Assembly: GCA_964019055.1 (NCBI GenBank)
Contig: OZ025223.1
Span: forward strand, 7,003,263-7,067,262
Length of the DNA stretch: 64,000 bases
Source: Anthopleura xanthogrammica
Lineage: Eukaryota; Cnidaria; Anthozoa; Actiniaria; Actiniidae
Direction: 5' to 3'
Below the pieces are notes generated by a model. It worked only from the letters and a program-made list of their open reading frames with translations, had not been told where the DNA came from and did not search any database. Positions 1 to 12,114 of the stretch are shown here, piece after piece. A program made the position numbers and the translations under genes. How positions within the stretch are numbered: position 1 is the first letter of the stretch; each line of letters begins with the position of its first letter.

Positions 1-1590
1 TTTCTTTCTTTCTTTACGTCTATCTTTATGTCTTCCTTTCTTTCTTTCTCTCTTTCTTTCCTATATCTTTCCGGGCTGACTTCATTTTGAATATTTTTCA
101 AAAGTTTTCTGAGATGACGTTTAATGACGTAAGAGCTCCGTATGCGGTCTCGTCGCTAAATTAAAATCATCACACATTCTTTTTCGCGAGCCGCGCGATC
201 TCAGCGAAGAAAGATATCACGTTAGAACTGACTCAGTTTTCCCACTAAGAGAAACGATCATTCAAGCAAGAATTAAGTCAGCTAATAGAACGCGAGAGCA
301 TTAGTTATTGTGCTCTTCAACAAGAATTTTCTAAACGTTACAACTGAAAGCACGATTACACGGATCAATTTTCTTTGCAACTTCAGTCTCGTAACGGCGT
401 TGCGACACAAGTTGTATGAAGGGTGAGTAACCTAAAGTACGATTTGACGATTTGGTCTCCGTTACGAGATGCGAAAATTAAATTTGTAGAAGAGTTAAAT
501 ATAGAACGCTGAAATCAAAAGAGGATTCAAAAGAATTAGTAATAAGATGCTGTGATGTCATAATTCTCGAATCTAAAAAAATCAATATGTCTGTCGTTAC
601 GCGTTCTTTCCTTATGAATAGAGAGCTTAAGATTCTCGTTTTTTCTCCCGCAAACGGCCAACGTGACCAAGTTTTCTTCGTTTTCCTGTATTCCACTTTA
701 CTTTTTGCAAACTTACTTAACGAAAAGAAATATTATTTTGTTTATCTACGACTTGGAGGATTTTGCGATTCCTTTTTACTAATTTTAAAGAACTTTTCAC
801 TGGTCAACTGACGATTCACGTCTGCCGTAAACTGGATTCTTAAGCTCTCAATTATTTAAACAGGTATGGAAGAAAGGTATAAATTTAGAATGGTTGTGGG
901 TTAAAATAAGAAGTTTTTTAATTGAAATTACTTTATTTAGCTTTTTGACGTCAAGTTTAAGGTTGTTTAAAAAGTTCGTCAACAGTTTGATTAACTTTTT
1001 TGTTATTGACTTAACTTTGTTTGAGGAAGTTTCTGCTTTATATTTTCTAAAGAAGAAGTATCGAGGAAGCAGAGAAAGAAAGAAAGACTGTTGGGAAATG
1101 GAGAAAAAGGAAGATATAGGAAGGAAGGAAAGAAATAAAGAGGAAATGTCTAGTTCTCCCCAACAGTTTGATTGTTAGAAGCTTAATAAATAAGAATAAA
1201 TTATAATTGTGAAAATTTGCAGAGAAATCTTTTTCATTTTAATCGTGCCTTAACTCTTCCATAACTCTGACACTTGAGATATCGGCGATATCTGATATCG
1301 GAATATCTTTGGATTCTTTATTTCTCTTATTTGTTTAATTCATTTAAAACCAGTTTTGATAAGATGGCAAAAATTAAGGATGGAAAACTTGTGACGTTTT
1401 TGACTGACGGTTTCAAGATCTAAGTTTCACCACGTACAATACTGTTATGGTTCAGACGTGTCACAATAGTTGAAAATATTAAATAGCTAAAATACTAAGG
1501 GTCACGTTCGCTATCTGATTTAATCGTGAGCAGCTGTTATTCATTTGCAAAATTGTTTTCATTTTCTTAATATTTATTTTCCCTATACAA
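1..1590. other. Non-coding sequence, no gene recognised
   Basis: Opens with CTTT-type pyrimidine-rich sequence (1-65). Around 350-480 lies a sequence with 'ttgcaactt' and 'gttgcgac' motifs resembling the foldback sequence at 28.8-29.1 kb. Open frames here are short and unlike known proteins. It probably lies in the first intron or 5' flank of P450 copy A, whose first exon is not found in the window. Confidence 0.5.
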
Positions 1591-1611
1591 ATTGCTTCAC
1601 AAATATATTTT

Positions 1612-1832
1612 TCCTTCTTTGCTTCCTTCGTTCGTTCGTTTGTTCGTTCGTTCCTTCTTTCCTTCCTTCCTTCCTTCCTTCCTTCCTTCCTTCCTTCCTT
1701 CCTTCCTTCCTTCCTTCCTTCCTTCCTTCCTTCCTTCCTTCCTTCCTTCTTTGCTTCCTTCGTTCGTTCGTTCGTTTGTTCGTTCGTTCCTTCTTTCCTT
1801 CCTTCCTTCCTTCCTTCCTTCCTTCCTTCCTA
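1612..1832. repeat. CCTT tetranucleotide array with CGTT interruptions
   Basis: A long run of CCTT units, flanked on both sides by the same short 'cttcgttcgttcgtt' motif, so the block is roughly symmetrical as a duplicated flank around the array. It is open in several frames on both strands (Ser-Phe-Leu-Pro or Lys-Glu-Gly-Arg repeats), which is a simple-repeat artefact and not coding. Confidence 0.95.
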
Positions 1833-2296
1833 TTTTATAAATTAGGAAAGAGTTGAATGTTGTCATCAGGCATTTTGAGAAAAAAGTTGATATCAAAACG
1901 AGGCTATTAACGCATTACAGCAAAAACTCATACTTAAGTCCTCTCTAAAATGTCATCCGATACCTTTTTGAAATTTTATTCTATACCATCAAAACTTTCC
2001 TGAAAATTTCTTTCACTCATATTTGCATGAGAAATAAACCAACTTCCCGATAGTAAGATTCATTTTGCGTGATAAGAGCGAATTACAAACTACGTCAGAA
2101 TCAATTGTCGATTTCCACAACTGACGTCATTTCAAGCCGAGACATAAACAACTCCACAGGAACTCCACAGGGGGTTAACCCTGGTTAGCTTGAGGAAAGA
2201 GGAGAGTTATGCAATAGAAAGATATGTACGTGTGTTGTCAAGAGAACAGAAAACCTTCGTGTTGTTCTTCTTCTTCTCAGTTCTTCGTTGTCGTCA

Positions 2297-2362
2297 TCCA
2301 TTCGCGTACCCAGAGCCTTCTCAACTTTCTAACGAAAGATCGTAGGCTCTGGGCAACCCTAA
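2297..2362. repeat. Short foldback motif (acccagagcc / ggctctggg)
   Basis: An inverted pair, 'acccagagcc' near 2310 and 'ggctctgggc' near 2345, separated by about 25 bases. Related motifs ('gggtttcccagag', 'agggtctgggaacgag') recur at 2665-2715. Likely remnants of a small foldback element. Confidence 0.45.
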
Positions 2363-2754
2363 AAATATATCAAATTTCGTTGGCTGTTGAAAATAACATA
2401 GCAACGAGCTCTGATTGGTTAATAGGATAAACAAACATACCAACGGAAACCAAGCAAGCCAAATCAACTACTAGTAGGACGGTTATATATCTTCGAATCT
2501 TGAATCAAATCCTATTTTCATTTGTCGAACATAATAAACTTTTGCAAACAGAAGTCGTAAACAAGCCGTTAGAAAGGTTGAGCCAGCATATTATAGTCAG
2601 CGATCCTGAGATAGAGCATGCACTCTCACGACTTGGTTGCAAGATTCTGGCTTCCGGTCAGTAGGGTTTCCCAGAGTGTACGATTTGGCTGATGAGTAGG
2701 GTCTGGGAACGAGAATGTGTCGTCATCGTCATCGTCGTCTTCAGTTCTCCTCCT

Positions 2755-2810
2755 TCTTCTTCTTCTTCTTCTTCTTCTTCTTCTTCTTCTTCTTCTTCTT
2801 CTTCTTCTAA
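2755..2810. repeat. TTC trinucleotide array
   Basis: About 18 TTC units, followed by degenerate CTT-rich sequence to about 2850. It encodes only poly-Ser, poly-Leu or poly-Phe in different frames. It lies upstream of P450 A exon 2, probably in intron 1. Confidence 0.95.
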
Positions 2811-3289
2811 GCTTCCTTTTCTTCTTCCCCTTCTTCTACTTCTGTTCTTCTTCTTGATCTGTACCTTGAAGATTGAAGATTACATTTGTTTTGGTGATGT
2901 TATTTTTGGGCAGTTCGGATAATGTTTATCTTAGAAATCTATCTTTTAGATTCCTCAGGCGGGTTGATTTGGAATAGCTTTTTGTTTGCAATGCTTTGAC
3001 AGCTCTCCATAGTTCTATTAACCAATCATTAGAATTCTTACAGAGCTCTTCGTTCCTTGGCAAAGACCTGAGAAAGTGTTTTTCATATAATTCTTTTAGT
3101 TGTTTTGCACTTTACTCTCTCCTGGGGTCCCGACTTAGATCAGCCGACCCAGTAGTTGTTTCAAGGTTAGAGGAAATTTCATTTCTTCTTTCACTTTCAA
3201 ATCGCCTTAAAAATTCCCAAACCCCAACACATGGTTTCCACATCTTTCTTATTACTTTCTCATGCTCTCTCTCTGTCAAACTATCATAG

Positions 3290-5384
3290 GAGCAGCATTT
3301 CGCATCGGAGAAGACAACTACAAAGACTTCCTGAAGCTAAGCGAAGAGTACGGAGATGTGTACAGTCTGTACATAGGGAGTAGACTTGCTGTCGTGTTGA
3401 ACGGGAGCGAAGCCATTCATGATGCTTTGGTCAAGAACTCGTTGGCGTTTGCTGGTCGGCCTGACTTGATTACCATGGCGGTGGCTGGGCATGGAGGAAG
3501 AGGGATTATAAATGCAACGTACGGCAAGAAGTGGCAGGTCAGAATATAAAGTAGTTGTTCAATAATTTGATTGTATCGTGTTTTGCAATATTTGGATTAA
3601 TTCCATACAGTGGCTGTGCCGTGTGATTTATCACATTTATCTAGTGATTGCCTTTGCTGTTGCTGCTGTTGCTGATGACGTTGCTCCAGTTGCTGAAGAT
3701 GTGGCTGCTGCTGTTGGTGCTGTTGCTACTGTTCTTGTTGTTGCTGTTAATGATGATGCTCCAGTTGCTGTTGCAGCTGCTGTTGCAGCTGCTGTTGCTG
3801 CTGTTCTTGTTGCTGTTGCTGATGATGATGCTCAAGTTGCTGCTGGTGCTGTTGCTGCTGCTGTTGGTGCTGTTGCTGCTGTGGCTGCTGCTGCTGTTGT
3901 TGCTGATGATGATGCTCCAGTTGCTGTTGCTGCTGTTGTTGCTGCTGCTGTTGGTGCTGTTGCTACTAATCTGGTTGTTGTTGCAGATGATGTTGTTGCT
4001 GCTGTTGTGGTTGTTGTTGTTGCTGATGATGATGCTCCAGTTGCTGAGGCTGTTGCTGCTGCTGTTGCTGCTGTTGTTGATTCTATTGTTATTAACACAC
4101 ATTTTTTCCTGGTCAACAGATATTACGCAAAACTTCCTTCTCTGCCATCCACAAGTACCTCACCACTAAAGATGCCTTGTACGCTACTCTGAACAAAGGG
4201 AGACAATACCTTATTGAAAAACTGCACAACAACCAAGCTAAACCATACGATGTCATGTCAGCACTCAAGTCCACCACTGCTGCAGTCATACTTGGAGCTC
4301 TATTCGGTGAAGATTATCGCAAACAAGACGTGGATAAAATTCTTGCTGTTTCAGACTCGTTTCGTGAGACCGTTGGATGTGGGTTAGCCATAGATTTTAT
4401 GCCGTGGTTAAAGTATTTTCCCAATCCTCAACTTGGTCGATTGAGTCACACCATGGACCAAGCAAAGGACGTCATCAGCAAGCTGTACTTTGAAAATAAA
4501 TCCACATATAAAAGAGGAACCATTCGAAATCTTGCTGATTCTTTGTTGGAAGGAGTCAATAATCTCAAAGACAAAACACAAAGTGAAAACCCACTGATGG
4601 ACAGCAACTCAAACCTGATTCAAGACGAAACTCTCCCCACAGATGATCTCGATTCTATCGTGGCTCTTATCGATCTTTTCGGAGCTGGTTTTGATACCAG
4701 TTCCATCACTCTGTACTTTGCCATTGCGTACTTGGTCAAATATCCTCATGTACAAAGGAAGGCACAAGAAGAACTTGATCAAGTCATTGGAAGACACAGA
4801 ATGCCTGAAGCATCAGACCTCAAAGATCTGCATTACACTAATGCCTGTGTGTACGAGTTGTTGCGTATCTGTGCTTTGGCGCCATTGTCTGTGCCCCATT
4901 CCACCACATCTGATGTCATCTTTCGTGGCTTCTTCATTCCTAAAGGTACAAAACTGAAACAGAAAAATCAAGAGCTTTTGAAATATTTCTCATTGAATAT
5001 TTGACATTTGCAGTGATTTCATTTAAATATACGTTTTTGGCCATTTCAGGTACCGTAGTTTTCGTCAACTTGTGGTCCGTGCTGCGCGATCCAAAGCTAT
5101 GGAAAGACCCGGATGTTTTTGATCCTACCCGTTTCCTTGACGACAAAGGTCACGTGATATCCCCAAGACGCTTGCCCAAATTCCTGCCATTTTCAACCGG
5201 TCGACGTGCTTGTGTTGGTAGATCGCTAGCCGAGGTTGAGCTGCCGTTTTTATTGGCAAGTCTGGTTCACCAGTTCGAGTTCACAAGCACCGACACGTGT
5301 AAGGAGAAGACTGAAACTGTCAAGACAGAAAATGGACTGACCTTGAAACCTGCGAAATATGAAGTCATTATCAAAGCACGGTAA
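3290..5384 (+). CDS. Cytochrome P450, clan-2 (CYP1/2/17-like), copy A, first exon not in window
   Basis: A haem-thiolate monooxygenase, expected at the endoplasmic reticulum membrane; substrate unknown. Exons: 3290-3537, 4120-4945, 5050-5384, all with GT-AG introns and the same phases as copy B. Visible motifs are the I-helix AGFDTSS (codons from 4684), the K-helix ExxR (ELLR), the FDPTRF segment and the haem loop FSTGRRACVG, with the ligand cysteine at 5211-5213. The predicted part is about 469 residues. The first codon of exon 2 needs one base from an upstream exon. No membrane anchor or PPGP hinge is found between 1 and 3289, so exon 1 lies outside the window or is lost. Exon 2 is only about 70% identical in protein to copy B, but the second half of exon 3 and exon 4 are nearly identical. 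Intron 2 (582 bp) is swollen by a trinucleotide array. All visible core motifs are intact. Confidence 0.93.
3648..4085. repeat. Imperfect GCT/GTT/GAT trinucleotide array in P450 A intron 2
   Basis: An imperfect array of GCT, GTT, GAT and GGT triplets, open in several frames (poly-Leu/Met, Ala-Val and, on the other strand, Asn-Ser). It ends about 35 bases before the exon 3 acceptor. The matching intron of copy B is only 260 bp and lacks it. Confidence 0.95.
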
Positions 5385-6048
5385 ATAATTTGAATATAGT
5401 TTGATAAAACATCACTTAGAGTTATTCAATTTTAAGGTCCGTACAAGGTGCACCTTTTCTTGTAACAAGCCATGCAGCCCATGTGGCGTTTAATTTGAAG
5501 ATTTATTTTCAATCAAACCTGCTAGGCCAACTGTGCATCAAAGAATCGCAGCATAACAACTTTTATTTTTCTTACTTTTTCTTCATGACAGAATTTGTTG
5601 TCCAAAGTTCTAATTATTTCAGGTGGAGGTTAAATCATTGAGTACGTTTTTCGCTATATTTTCGCGGTATTTTTGAGAAGTTGCACCCGGAAATACGTCA
5701 CAACTTAACGGCTCAGTTGTGCGTCGGACCTGACTTAAGGACGCTCATGGAAAAAAACTGACTGTCAATTCTTTTTAAAATTTGCATGATGAAAGTTGAT
5801 CATACTAGAAGTAGAATGAGTATGTCCTGATTCATCTCCATTCATTTTTGATGATATTTCTAATTTTTACCTTTTAAGAGGCTCTTTTTAGAGGTTTTAG
5901 ATAAGGCAACAAAAAGCTTTTTATAGACGTTTTTAATTATTGCAAATTCATTACTAGGATTTACCTCTGAACCAATTATTATAGCATCATTTCCTACCAC
6001 TACCAGAATTCCTTGCGCACGTTTTCGTTCAGTTATAATTAGCAGCAA
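5385..6048. other. 3' flank of P450 A, no gene recognised
   Basis: AT-rich sequence following the TAA stop at 5382-5384. No canonical AATAAA was found close to the stop. Nothing coding is recognised. Confidence 0.5.
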
Positions 6049-6172
6049 TAGACCGGTCCTTGCAGCACGTAACGTTGGAATGCAGCTCAATTTGGAGGGA
6101 AAATCAAAAGAATTTCAAACCCCTTGTTTTGTCTTCCAAATTGAGCTGCATTCCAACGTGCTGTAAAGGGAC
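6049..6172. mobile_element. MITE family F1 copy
   Basis: A foldback element with arms 'tgcagcacgtaacgttggaa' (left) and 'ttccaacgtgctgtaaaggg' (right), enclosing 'agctcaatttggagg' and its complement. It is about 124 bp with no coding capacity. Other copies are near 22632, 29252, 37672, 39668 and 40236. Confidence 0.85.
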
Positions 6173-6302
6173 TACAAGACAAACAATGACGAGATGCCAT
6201 TTCATTTTTGCATCGATTATCAAATTATAATAATTATTGAAATTATTGGCAATAGATTAGAAAATGAGAGGGGACTAGGTACCAGGTCGTACAAGATTCC
6301 AA

Positions 6303-6520
6303 AATACTCCCGTTTCGAGTTCTCTTTTACGCTGTGTTAGCCTCAATTGTGCGTAAATTATGCAGAAATTTAGATAAAACTCGTGAAATTTCGAAGTATT
6401 TTTATCGTTTTCTTTACACACAGATCTCTTGAATTACCACGGGCTGTTACTGAATAAAAGAATATATTACACGGTTTTGAGGCTTACACAGCGTAAAAGA
6501 GAACTCGAAACGGGAGTATT
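6303..6520. mobile_element. MITE family F3 copy
   Basis: An element with perfect terminal inverted repeats of about 33 bp that begin 'aatactcccgtttcgagttc' and end with the exact complement 'gaactcgaaacgggagtatt'. It is 218 bp and non-coding. A second copy at 30470-30639 carries related internal sequence in the opposite orientation. Confidence 0.9.
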
Positions 6521-6604
6521 AGGCCTGGAATTTTATCCCCAAAAAAATCTTCAAATTTTAACACAGTCCTCTTATCGTTTTTATAGTTGCTGAAAACCTC
6601 GTTT

Positions 6605-6786
6605 TTGAGCGTAATGTTTTCCCATTTCATTTCAGACCACGTGTCATTTTCTTGAGAATAAAATTCTTTGTTTGAGTTACATCCATATTCATGTGTCTTC
6701 TCATGCGCAACCGTTAAACAAAGAAATATTACTCTGGGGAATGACACGTGTTCTGAAATGGGATAACATAACACCCAAGGTAAATA
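6605..6786. mobile_element. MITE family F2 copy
   Basis: A foldback element with arms 'catttcagaccacgtgtcat' and 'atgacacgtgttctgaaatg'. It contains the family core 'catgtgtcttctcatgcgca' and 'gttaaacaaagaaat'. Other copies are at 54013 and 63017, with partial ones near 22976 and 31655. Confidence 0.88.
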
Positions 6787-7207
6787 AGGTGTATTCTAGC
6801 ATAATCTCATGTAATTTTAGCTATTAACATTATTAGATAATACCAATTTACTTATAATATCCAAACGACAGCATCCCTGCAACCATTTGGAGGCAAATGC
6901 CTTGAGAATCTTTGTCAAAAATCTTTTTCCAAATCCTGGCAAAGTAGGCTTTTGTGGATGTCAAACAAGGCGTTACCATGACATTGCATAAGCACGTGCC
7001 CATGAAAATTTTGTGTTTTCAGACAATGCCATGGAAACACTTTGCTTGATGTCAACCAAAACCTACTTCATCGAGACGGAAAATTCGGTACGTTGTGCTT
7101 GCGTGCGCGCGTCTGCTCGTGTGAGCAAGCTTTGATAACAACCATAATTGGCCTAATCCACAGGGATAAAACGAACAGTCAAATCGAAGCGTATCAACAC
7201 TATTTAT

Positions 7208-7244
7208 TAGGAATTATAAATCAGTAATAATAATAATAATAATG

Positions 7245-7301
<57 letters not shown>

Positions 7302-7304
7302 TAT
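7208..7304. repeat. AAT trinucleotide array
   Basis: About 30 AAT units with one GAT interruption. Non-coding. Confidence 0.95.
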
Positions 7305-7599
7305 AAATGACTGCTGTTTAGAAATGTGTACCAGGAACAGACAATACTGGATTCAGGAGCTTGGTTGCCCTGGAATCGTTGCATTAATCGAATAAAAATG
7401 ATTCATTCTTGATGATGATTGTCAAGGGTTTTTCATGTTCTTCTTTTCTTCTTTCTAGTTTTAATTTTTCGTTTTGTTTTTACATTTGTTTTATTTCCCT
7501 CTTGTTCGTTCCCCCTCAGTTATTCCGTCCTTTCGTTCTCTCATATTTTCTTTTTTCTTTTCTTTTTATATCTTTTCTCTTCTTTTCTTAGCACTGGTT

Positions 7600-7846
7600 T
7601 TTCCTTACCTTTCCTTTCCTTTCCTTTCCTTTCCTTTCCTTTCCTTTCCTTTCCTTTCCTTTCCTTTCCTTTCCTTTCCTTTCCTTTCCTTTCCTTTCTT
7701 TCTTTTTTTCTCTCTTTCTTTCTTCATTTTTTTTTCTCCATTTCTTTCTTCATTTCTTTCTTTCTTCATTTCTTTTTTTCTTTCTTTCTCGCTTTCTTTC
7801 TTTCTTTCTTTCTTTCTTCATTTCTTTCTTTCTTTCTGTCTCGCTC

Positions 7847-7890
<44 letters not shown>

Positions 7891-7895
7891 TTTAT
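7600..7895. repeat. CCTTT and CTTT microsatellite block
   Basis: An array of CCTTT pentanucleotides (about 7605-7700) runs into CTTT-rich tetranucleotide sequence. Apparent reading frames are poly Ser-Phe-Leu only. Confidence 0.95.
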
Positions 7896-8136
7896 GATTT
7901 TTTTTTTATGATTCTTTCGTTGTTTTTTCCTTCCTTCCTTTCCTTTTTTCTCTTTCAAATGTTTCTTTCTCTAAAGAGGGCAGGTTCAGGAATTCGAAAT
8001 AACATTTTTTTCTTTCAGTTCATCGAACACAATTTCATCTTAACATTTTCAGAATAAACTTTATGTGTTCAAAAAATTTGAACCGTGTTGAGATAACCTT
8101 TATTTGTTTTGGTTCGTTTATCTTCAAATTATTCTC

Positions 8137-8290
8137 TCGTGATATAAGCCTCCCTTCGCGTGTTCTTTTCCTAAAACATTTAGTCAGCTTTTTGCATGAT
8201 TCAAGCCTGTGCTGCGCAAGGGCCAAGTCATGCAAACCTTTGTTTACTACTCTTGAATCTTAAGAATCCAATTGTTGCGTAACTGAGTTT
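8137..8290. repeat. Inverted-repeat partner of 10567-10720
   Basis: This block, for example 'gcatgattcaagcctgt', 'cttttcctaaaacatt' and 'caagtcatgcaaac', matches the complement of 10567-10720 with modest divergence. It sits between the two inverted P450 genes in the position expected for a remnant of the original inverted duplication. It could instead be two copies of a dispersed element. Confidence 0.75.
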
Positions 8291-9600
8291 AATGACATAA
8301 ATAACATTCCATCAAACTAGAATCTCTAGCCTTAGCTTGGGGTACTGATGTCTGAGAAAAGCTTGAAAGGACTGATGCAGATGAACAAAAATTGGATTAG
8401 TATTTGAATGTCTTTCTCGTATTTTTAATAATCTTTCTTTTTTTTATCAATTCATTCTTGTTTGCTAAGAAAGTTTGTCTGTTTGTTTGACTGTCTCTTG
8501 ACTTACTTCCTTGAACTCCCAAGTACCCAAGGTCAATATACTGCGAGCCAAACTGCTGCAGATAAATCAATTGTTTAAACTTTGTTTTGGTTCATTATTG
8601 CCAATATGCCTCAAGGTATTGACGTTTTATACCCAGATTTCCGGTAGCATTGTTTGTTGTGCTAATAATCACTATGTTTTGTGCTAATAATCACTATATT
8701 TTGTCTGGGTAATCCCGGGAGGTAATCTCAAATAAGTCTTAATATTTGAATATGAAAAGAGATTTTGAAAAGGATCGTGGTAGTTTAGGTATAAAACGTC
8801 ATGAGGTTAGGGGTCTATACACTGAGATTGCGTTGAAGAAAATTCTGGAAAGAAAGAGAAGGAGATCGAGAAGAACTTGGAAGCTCCTTCGTGTACCGGA
8901 CACAGTAGTCTACGTAATTCAAGAGACACAACAAAAGACTCAAAGCGAAACAATAAAATTCCGGTACGCGGTGGAGGAGCCAAGGAGAAGGATAACTTAT
9001 TTAAACTTTCACATCACGCTTGACCAGAAAATAGTATTAGCCACATACACTAGCTAAAAGTACATCACTCATACATTGCCTTCTTACTTGCGCCAATAAT
9101 TACTACTGTTCATAAACTCTTGCAATATTTGACCTATAGTTCACCATTCAATACAAGTCTTTCCGGAAGTAAGCAGTTTGCATATACATGGCTCGATTCA
9201 CGGCATCTGTCAACCGTGGAGGCCATTGTCACGAAGAGCAGTCACACGATGCATCGCTGACTCTGTTTACACTCACTAACATGATGTATGTAAGCCAAGG
9301 TCAATCAATCAAAGTCAAAAATCCGTAAAATTAAAAAAATACCTTAGTTTTGTGTTTGTTTTTTTCTTCTTCAAAATACACGAATATAATTTCCGACCCG
9401 ATTTTCTGGATTAATTTTGAATCATGAATTAGCTCTTGTTATTTCTTATTAGATTAATTATTACGAGATTTTTTTAGGTTTACAACACTATACAACCTGC
9501 TCAACTCACCAGGAAAATAAAAATGGCATCAACAACGAATGCAGCCATAATTTTTATAGCAAATTGGTCTCTAAAACATATTATTTTCTTCAAACCCAAG
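8291..9600. other. Spacer between the inverted arms, no convincing gene
   Basis: AT-rich. An open frame at 8752-9057 (Arg/Lys-rich, about 101 codons) shows no recognised domain, no splice partners and no family resemblance. I do not call it a gene. Confidence 0.5.
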
Positions 9601-9800
9601 GTGCAGACACACGATGCGATTTTGTATACAACGTTTTATGAGACGTCGCAAAAATAAATCGCACCGCGTGACCTCCCGTGCGACGTTGTGTTCACACTGT
9701 GAGCTTCGTCGCGCGTGACGTCGCATGTGACGTAGCATGTAACATCGCACGGGTGGTCACACGATGCGATCTCTAATTTTTTGCGACGTCACATGAAAAA
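9600..9800. mobile_element. CG-rich foldback element
   Basis: An imperfect palindrome: 'cagacacacgatgcgatttt' near 9604 is mirrored by 'aaaatcgcctcgtgtgtcta' near 9797. Internal copies of 'gcgacgtcaca' and 'tgcgatct' also pair. CpG density is unusual for this AT-rich region. No coding capacity. Confidence 0.75.
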
Positions 9801-10566
9801 ATCGCCTCGTGTGTCTACACCTAAGTCCATGCTATTCTTTTCATAAACCATTCACAAAAATCTTGTTTGGGCTGCCTGTGTCGAAATCAAATTCGCTACA
9901 TTGAGCTCGATGAACTGTAAATAAAATGTTTCCTTTTCTAATGATGAAAGAGGTTCAAATACCTCCCTGAAGTACTCCTCGTGGATGAGCGTGATGGTAG
10001 CCTTTCCGCTTGACCGACGATTCAGGCTCAACACATGAAAATTTCACTTGCGAAGAAAAAAACACTTTCCACTGTCACTTTCTACAAACGAGAGACTTGA
10101 ATAATTTCATAATTATTACACTGCTTAATTTTAATTCTTTAAATTTCGAAGCCAATATTACTATTGTTGAATGAATATCACATAAATGTTTGCTTGTAAA
10201 ATGTTTACACTGAAAAAGCTACACTCATATTGGTAGAGTTATGGGCCAATTAATAATATCAATATTCGACTATTTAAAACAATTGATGTAAAGATTTTTG
10301 AGTAGTTTTTTTATAGATATATGAGGAGAGTGCGGCAATGCAAGGACGATATAGCGTTCTTAAGCAACACTAATAAAGGAACAGAAGGGGGGGAAAGGGC
10401 ATCATTAGGGCAGTAAATAAATGAATGACAACAGTAGCAGCCATGAGGAACATGAGCAAAAATCTTTGGTTCAAATTTAGCTTTCAAATGAATAGATTTT
10501 CTGGCTTATTTTTGACAGTTGAGTTCAACCAGTGTAATTGATTATAATTTATGGTATCTAATTTAT

Positions 10567-10720
10567 GCCAATAAATTCAGTTACGCAAGAATTGGATTCG
10601 CCAAATTCAAGAGTAAACAACCTAAGTTTGCATGACTTGGGCCCTTGCACAGAACAGGCTTGAATCATGCAAGAGAATGTTTTAGGAAAAGCACACGCAA
10701 AACACGGCTTATATCACGAC
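10567..10720. repeat. Inverted-repeat partner of 8137-8290
   Basis: See 8137-8290. Examples are 'gtttgcatgacttgggccc', 'acaggcttgaatcatgc' and 'aatgttttaggaaaag'. Confidence 0.75.
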
Positions 10721-12060
10721 ATAAAACAATCAGAATTGAATTCTTCCTAAAAATGGCAAACCAAACATACCGAGGCTATGTCAACAACCCATGGAATTTT
10801 TTCTCTGTTTTCGAAATTTTATAAATGATCTGAGTTCAAACTTGCTCGCGGAAGGGCTTTTCAAAGATTTTCTTTTGAATCTTGAAAAGCGAAAACGCGA
10901 AATGTTTAGACGCGAGGCCAATGCGTAAAGGAATAGTTTTGTATTGAAATTTTCTGGTTGAAACCTCGAAAGAAAAATGCCAAACGACACATGTGCTAAA
11001 CTGGTTAACAGGCCAAAACCGTTGCCGATATATTATCCTGTAAAACTTGGAAATCGTCTTCATCTAATTAAAATACAATTTTAGTTGAACTTAGTCAAAC
11101 ATCTTTTATTTCAAACGAAAAAGATGTCTTTTTTAATGAGAAACACAATGGCCATTTTGAAAGAGGCCTCTGTTTATCACGTGACATTTTGTTTGGCGCG
11201 GTTACATTTCAAAATGGCTGCCACGAGGTTTTAAAAATTATTGCCTTTACTTCGAAAAGCTAGATTACTAACCCAAAGAAAATGACAAATTAATTGATTA
11301 AAAAGCATAATTCAAACAAACAAATGAAACCAAAAATAAAGATTTTCTTATACCTACAAGTTTTTTTTATTTAAAAAATGGTTTTCATTTTGGCATGCAC
11401 TCTAAAACAAGTAAACATGTTTCACAAAAATAGATATATTTAGCGAATGAATGACGAATGTTACAAAACGTTTATTCGTATATGTTTGAATAGTTAGTGT
11501 CTTAAATCGTGAAGAGTGGTTCCTCACTTTCGTGGGAAATGTTCTGAATGAAAAAAGTTTCGCACTCTAAAACAAGTGAAAATAAAAGACAATTTTTTCA
11601 CAAAAATATATAGAGATCTTAAGATAAAAATAATTTCTTATATACTTTAGTCAATGAATAATATTCACAGACAAAAATATTAGTATGTTTGAGTAATTAT
11701 ATAGTCCTCAATGCACCCTTCTCAAACTGATTATCTTGGATGCGAGGCTAACATGAAACACAAATGAAATCCAGTTTTTCTCGATGGAATTTGTGGCACT
11801 TCTTTTGTGTTCCATGTTTGCCTCGCGTTCAAGATAATTTTGAGAAGGGTGCATTGCGTCAAAAGTAATACAGAGAGTGGCGGGGGACTTTGACTTTTAA
11901 AACAGTCTAGAATGTACTGCTAATAAGAATTATTTTATGGTAAACAGTTGTGTTGGTGAGCACTATATATGTTATTTCATTATGACATTTTAGTCGTCCT
12001 CGTTTGCATGAAGGTAGGGTGACCCTGTCGCTAAGCTAAAGGAGTTATTCTTAACTCCAG
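10721..12060. other. 3' flank of P450 B with a foldback element, no gene
   Basis: Holds a foldback at about 11703-11850 with arms 'caatgcacccttctcaaact' and 'aattttgagaagggtgcatt'. A related copy is at 60365-60540, sharing 'tttctcgatggaatttgtgg'. A small hairpin (gggtgaccctg / cagggtcacc) is at 12013-12067. Nothing coding is recognised. Confidence 0.65.
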
Positions 12061-12114
12061 GGTCACCTTATAAACATGTCCTCGTGTTCACGAAAGTTCA
12101 CGGTATAAAACTGT

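Noticed and set aside
1597..1896. Long open frames in CCTT repeats on both strands
   Set aside because: Translations are pure Ser-Phe-Leu-Pro or Lys-Glu-Gly-Arg repeats open in several frames, explained by the tetranucleotide alone.
8752..9057. Arg/Lys-rich ORF of about 101 codons
   Set aside because: No domain, no homology recognised, weak context and a position in repeat-derived spacer. Evidence is insufficient to call a gene.
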